From: Thermotogaceae bacterium
GTDB taxonomy: Bacteria; Thermotogota; Thermotogae; B21-G9; HyVt-16
Length of the DNA: 9,244 nucleotides
Direction: 5' to 3'
NCBI GenBank assembly: GCA_011043375.1
Contig: DQYP01000208.1
Span: 1 to 9,244 of the forward strand
Position 1 is the first letter of the stretch; every line of letters starts with the position of its first letter. Below, in pieces: positions 6,893-9,244 of the stretch. The notes below the pieces were generated by a model. That model searched no databases. It saw only the letters and a program-made list of their open reading frames with translations, and was not told where the DNA came from. Made by a program: the position numbers and the translations under genes.

Positions 6893-7181
6893 AGCTCTCT
6901 TAGAACATCTTGAAAAACTCGCAAAACTTGGAATTCCTGAAACTTTGAGACCGAAACTGTTGGATGATATGCAGAAGATTTTGGAATACATGGAGCTCCT
7001 CGATGAGATAGATGTATCGAATATTGATGAGACCTATACTACCGTTGAAAATATAAATGTTTTACGTAAAGATGAAATCAAAAAATTTGAAAATGTTGAG
7101 CTTATAAAGGAGAATTTCCCAAATAAAGAAGGAAACTTCATAAAGGTTCCGAGTATCCATGGTGCCAAAGAAAAAAGGTGA
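6873..7181 (+). CDS. gatC: Asp-tRNA(Asn)/Glu-tRNA(Gln) amidotransferase subunit C
   Basis: Small scaffold subunit of the GatCAB amidotransferase, which converts mischarged Glu-tRNA(Gln) and/or Asp-tRNA(Asn) to the correct amide form in the cytoplasm. The product is 102 residues, near the family norm. The N-terminal helical half (ALLEHLEKLAKLGIP then KLLDDMQKILEYMELLDEID) is followed by the typical linker with a conserved Arg-Lys-Asp (NVLRKDE), the segment ENFPNKEGNFIKVPSIHG, and a basic end. The TTG at 6873 is chosen because GGAGGG at 6860-6865 lies seven bases before it; an earlier TTG at 6867 is too close. No gatA or gatB is visible. The gene overlaps csrA by 20 bases and yraN by 23, so it is almost certainly transcribed with the flagellar operon. 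Confidence 0.9.
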   Translation: MKIKVNEALLEHLEKLAKLGIPETLRPKLLDDMQKILEYMELLDEIDVSNIDETYTTVENINVLRKDEIKKFENVELIKENFPNKEGNFIKVPSIHGAKEKR

Positions 7182-7518
7182 TCTCGGAGAACAAAAAGCA
7201 CTTGACTTTTTGAAGAAGAAAGGTTATAAACTGGTTCATAGAAACTACCGTTGCAGATTCGGTGAGATAGATTTAATACTTTCAAAGAGTAAAAAGTTGA
7301 TCTTCGTGGAAGTCAAATCCGGGAAAGCTGATTTTATAAAGCCTTTTCAGAGAGTGGATAAAAGGAAAATAAAGAAGATACTTTTTGCAATAAACCATTA
7401 CATTTCTGTCAACAGTCAAAATATCCATAGATTCAATTCTTATCAACTTGATGTTATTTCAGTTCAGGATGATGGAACAATAGAGCACTTTGAAGATATC
7501 CTGAGCTTTGAGATTTAG
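7159..7518 (+). CDS. yraN: YraN/UPF0102 family nuclease-fold protein
   Basis: Member of the widespread UPF0102 family, which has the fold of restriction and Holliday-junction endonucleases; the cellular role is not firmly established. The 119-residue product has all family blocks: GDLGEQKALDFLKKKGYKLV at 7-26, NYRCRFGEIDLI at 29-40, and IFVEVKS at 48-54. Asp38, Glu51 and Lys53 form the PD-(D/E)xK-like active-site pattern, so catalytic residues look intact. A basic stretch (RVDKRKIKKILFAINHY) follows. The ATG at 7159 lies 23 bases inside the 3' end of gatC. Its nearest purine block, AAAGG at 7142-7146, is 12 bases away, so translation may depend on coupling to gatC. It is the last gene before the terminator. 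Confidence 0.9.
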   Translation: MVPKKKGDLGEQKALDFLKKKGYKLVHRNYRCRFGEIDLILSKSKKLIFVEVKSGKADFIKPFQRVDKRKIKKILFAINHYISVNSQNIHRFNSYQLDVISVQDDGTIEHFEDILSFEI

Positions 7519-7546
7519 GCTCTATCAAGAATAGAAAAAATAAAAA

Positions 7547-7578
7547 GCCGGGGTTCAAACCCGGCCTTATTTATTTCT
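7547..7578. terminator. Bidirectional terminator between convergent yraN and beta-barrel genes
   Basis: GCCGGG at 7547-7552 and CCCGGC at 7560-7565 form a six-bp all-GC stem with loop GTTCAAA. On the right is a T-rich stretch (CTTATTTATTT, 7566-7576). On the left is an A-rich stretch (about 7534-7546), which reads as a U tract on the minus strand. It lies between the stop codons of two converging genes, so it can end both transcripts. Confidence 0.85.
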
Positions 7579-7592
7579 GCCCTCGCGACCGA

Positions 7593-8162
7593 TCAAAAGC
7601 TATAACTGAACTCCAGAGAAATTGGAATACCGACGAAATTCAGGCTCCTATTTTCACCAACGCTGTAATTTCTCATCTCTATTCCTGCACCAAGAGTGAT
7701 TTTTAAGTTATCAAAAGAATAGAATCCCCCAATAGTTGTTTTAACAACCCAACCAAAGTGTTTGAAGAAATCAGGGGTACTCAAACCTCCACCTGCTGTG
7801 ACTCCTATTCCAAATCCATCGAATGCATATTTGTAAGATGCAACCACCATTATATCCATTGGCACGAAAGTTGTTGCCGAAGCAGAATCATATATGAGTT
7901 GAATATCAGTTGCCTCAATTGGAGCGTAAGCGAAACCTACCCTTGCCCCTATTGAAAAATCCTGAACAACTTCATAACTGAAGGTTATACCACCTTCGAC
8001 CAAACTGAGTGACACATCAGTTGCTACCGAGGATGAATCTTGAGTTATGTCGGTTTTGATTCCTACGGTGTAACCAGCATCACCTGTGACACTGATTCTT
8101 TGCGAGAATCCAAAAGCTGCGGCGATTACCAAAACCAAAAATAAAACAAGGAACTTCTTCAT
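7593..8162 (-). CDS. Small outer-membrane beta-barrel protein (family not recognised)
   Basis: Predicted secreted protein of 189 residues. The N-terminus MKKFLVLFLVLVIAAAFGFS is a Sec signal peptide, with likely cleavage just before or after Gln21. The mature part alternates hydrophobic and polar residues in about eight strand-like stretches (for example GITFSYEVV, FSIGARVGFAYAP, IMVVASYKYAF, FGIGVTAGGG, KITLGAGIEM, IPISLEFSYSF), fitting an eight-stranded barrel. It ends in aromatic Phe, the usual BamA-type sorting signal. No enzyme motif is seen, so its function (structural, porin-like or adhesive) is unknown. AAAGGGGG lies eight bases before the ATG, and a good sigma-A promoter lies upstream, so it can be expressed independently of the upstream nucleotidase gene and possibly strongly. 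Confidence 0.8.
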   Translation of the reverse strand: MKKFLVLFLVLVIAAAFGFSQRISVTGDAGYTVGIKTDITQDSSSVATDVSLSLVEGGITFSYEVVQDFSIGARVGFAYAPIEATDIQLIYDSASATTFVPMDIMVVASYKYAFDGFGIGVTAGGGLSTPDFFKHFGWVVKTTIGGFYSFDNLKITLGAGIEMRNYSVGENRSLNFVGIPISLEFSYSF

Positions 8163-8200
8163 CTTCTATACCCCCTTTAGAATTGACTTCTTTCGAAAGG

Positions 8201-8230
8201 ATTATAACATTATTACAGTCAGCCATTCAA
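8201..8230 (-). promoter_or_regulatory. Sigma-A promoter of the beta-barrel gene
   Basis: Read on the minus strand, TTGAAT (8230-8225) and TATAAT (8206-8201) are separated by 18 bases. The -10 is perfect and the -35 matches TTGACA at four of six positions. Transcription should begin near 8194, leaving a leader of roughly 30 bases that contains the ribosome binding site. Confidence 0.72.
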
Positions 8231-8235
8231 CTGTA
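8214..8235. repeat. Inverted repeat overlapping the -35 of the beta-barrel promoter
   Basis: TACAGT at 8214-8219 and ACTGTA at 8230-8235 are perfect six-base inverted arms around a ten-base spacer, spanning the -35 hexamer at 8225-8230. The geometry would fit a dimeric repressor's operator, but six-base arms also arise by chance. Confidence 0.35.
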
Positions 8236-8269
8236 TCAATGAAAAATTCTATATATCTCGTATTATTTC

Positions 8270-9244
8270 CTAAAACATCGGAATAATTAAAACATCTCCA
8301 GCTTTAAGTTCGCGAGGCTTTTTCAAGCCATTCATATCCATCAAGAGTTTTGCATCCTTGTTGAATACGAGCGCCAAAGTTCCAATATTGTCTCCCCAAT
8401 CTACAACATAATAACGAAACTCTTTTTCAAATGGCTTGTTTATGATATACCAATTTTTCACATATTTCATCGATGTTCTTTTTTGTTTTAGTACATTCCA
8501 TAACTTTTTCGTAGCCACTTTGAATTTCAAATCATCCAAAGTTGGGACATTTGTTATCAGCTCAAAAGAGGATCTCTTGGAAATTTCATGTCCCCTGTAT
8601 TTGAGCCATTTAATTGTTTTATTAGTTTCATCGATTTGAGCGATGTAATTTACATTCCCGATTTCAAACGTAGTGCCTTCTTCAATCAAATCATTCAAGA
8701 TCTTCTCCACGTCTTTTCCTGAAATCGTTGATTCAAAAAGTGTTCCATGATTCAAAAGTTTTATAACATCTTTAATCCTTATTTTTTGATTCGTATTCTG
8801 ATCTTCAAAAGCAATCAAAGGAATCGAATGGACGGAACTTCCTTCAAAAATATTGGTTAAAAACTCTGCCACTGTGTTGACAGGATTTAAACCATTGAAT
8901 CCATAATCCCGAGGTTTGTACGCAAAAACCGCGAGTTCACGATTCAACCAGTTGCTCATTTCATTGATTTTTGGTTCAAATGGACTTATAGAAGGATTGA
9001 AAAGAGGTTCGAAGCTATATTCAATATTATTTCCATTTACCTTGAGACTCAACAAATCATTTCCAGATAACGCGAGGACCTTCTTACCATTAATATCGAA
9101 CACTCCGGAAAGATCACTTTCAAAAATCACAAGATCCACTCTATCATCCAATTTATCCAAAACAGAAAAAACATCGAAGTCTTCATCATTCGATATACCC
9201 ACTATTATGATCTTATCCTTGCTTTCATCGTTGTCGAACAAATC
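8270..9244 (-). CDS. 5'-nucleotidase-like protein with C-terminal LysM domain, C-terminal part
   Basis: The gene enters from the right edge; the first visible codons (DLFDND) are internal, and the TTG at 9241 need not be a start. About 324 residues remain. Residues 1-110 resemble the tail of a metallophosphoesterase domain (VDLVIFESD, NGKKVLALSGNDLLSLKVNG). Residues about 115-255 resemble the 5'-nucleotidase C-terminal, substrate-binding domain (NTVAEFLTNIF, IKDVIKLLNHGTLFESTISGKDVEKILNDL). Residues 277-322 form a LysM peptidoglycan-binding module (YYVVDWGDNIGTLALVF, then LMDMNGL and AGDVLIIP). The whole protein is therefore probably periplasmic or cell-wall-bound and hydrolyses nucleotides or another phosphoester. 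Divergence is marked: the usual GGIR-type motif of the C-terminal domain is not seen, so substrate is uncertain. The LysM assignment is firmer than the nucleotidase one. Confidence 0.72.
   Translation of the reverse strand, partial: DLFDNDESKDKIIIVGISNDEDFDVFSVLDKLDDRVDLVIFESDLSGVFDINGKKVLALSGNDLLSLKVNGNNIEYSFEPLFNPSISPFEPKINEMSNWLNRELAVFAYKPRDYGFNGLNPVNTVAEFLTNIFEGSSVHSIPLIAFEDQNTNQKIRIKDVIKLLNHGTLFESTISGKDVEKILNDLIEEGTTFEIGNVNYIAQIDETNKTIKWLKYRGHEISKRSSFELITNVPTLDDLKFKVATKKLWNVLKQKRTSMKYVKNWYIINKPFEKEFRYYVVDWGDNIGTLALVFNKDAKLLMDMNGLKKPRELKAGDVLIIPMF

Noticed and set aside
6557..6991. 144-residue minus-strand frame across fliW, csrA and gatC
   Set aside because: Its Ser/Phe/Tyr-rich composition is that expected from the complement of Lys/Glu-rich genes, and three certain genes occupy the other strand.
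8236..8269. Possible terminator after the nucleotidase-LysM gene
   Set aside because: The stretch has AT-rich self-complementary bits such as ATATAT, but no stable stem with a following T tract, so read-through into the beta-barrel gene cannot be excluded.
1..9244. CRISPR array, insertion sequence, prophage, toxin-antitoxin or defence genes
   Set aside because: No spaced direct repeats, terminal inverted repeats flanking a transposase, or recognisable defence domains were seen on either strand; every sizeable gene is assigned except the small barrel.

Overview
This window most likely comes from a Thermotogae bacterium (Thermotoga/Pseudothermotoga type). This is inference from AT-rich DNA with heavy use of AGA/AGG for Arg and ATA for Ile, frequent TTG starts behind strong purine-rich ribosome binding sites, a FliW/CsrA flagellar module, and a signal-peptide outer-membrane beta-barrel protein ending in Phe. 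No rRNA or tRNA is present to fix the lineage.

Layout. (1) 2-1644, plus strand: the 3' part of a uracil/nucleobase permease of the NCS2 (NAT) family, then a short-chain dehydrogenase/reductase (SDR). A good intrinsic terminator at 1700-1730 closes this unit. (2) 1738-7518, plus strand: a compact late-flagellar operon, flgM-flgN-flgK-flgL-fliW-csrA, which runs without a visible break into gatC and yraN. It starts at a promoter resembling the sigma-28/sigma-D consensus, placed directly behind the terminator. Its genes overlap by 1-23 bases or sit within about 20 bases of each other. (3) 7547-7578: a GC-rich hairpin flanked by A-rich and T-rich sequence, fitting a bidirectional terminator between convergent units. 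(4) 7593-9244, minus strand: a small outer-membrane beta-barrel protein with its own well-formed sigma-A promoter. Upstream of it is the 3' part of a gene joining a 5'-nucleotidase-like C-terminal domain to a terminal LysM domain.

How the genes work together. FlgK and FlgL are the hook-filament junction proteins. FlgN is their export chaperone. FlgM is the anti-sigma-28 factor. FliW and CsrA form the partner switch that couples flagellin level to translation. The operon therefore carries structural parts plus two checkpoints, one on late-gene transcription and one on flagellin mRNA translation. GatC (a subunit of the tRNA-dependent amidotransferase) and YraN (UPF0102, nuclease-like fold) are housekeeping genes in the same apparent transcript.

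I see no defence system, CRISPR array, mobile element or clearly new multi-gene system. The points most worth a second look are the enlarged FlgK with three tandem hook-IN-like modules, the flgM promoter and start, the merging of motility and translation genes, and the nucleotidase-LysM protein. No gene-free stretch exceeds 300 bases; the longest, 1645-1790, holds the terminator and the flgM promoter.
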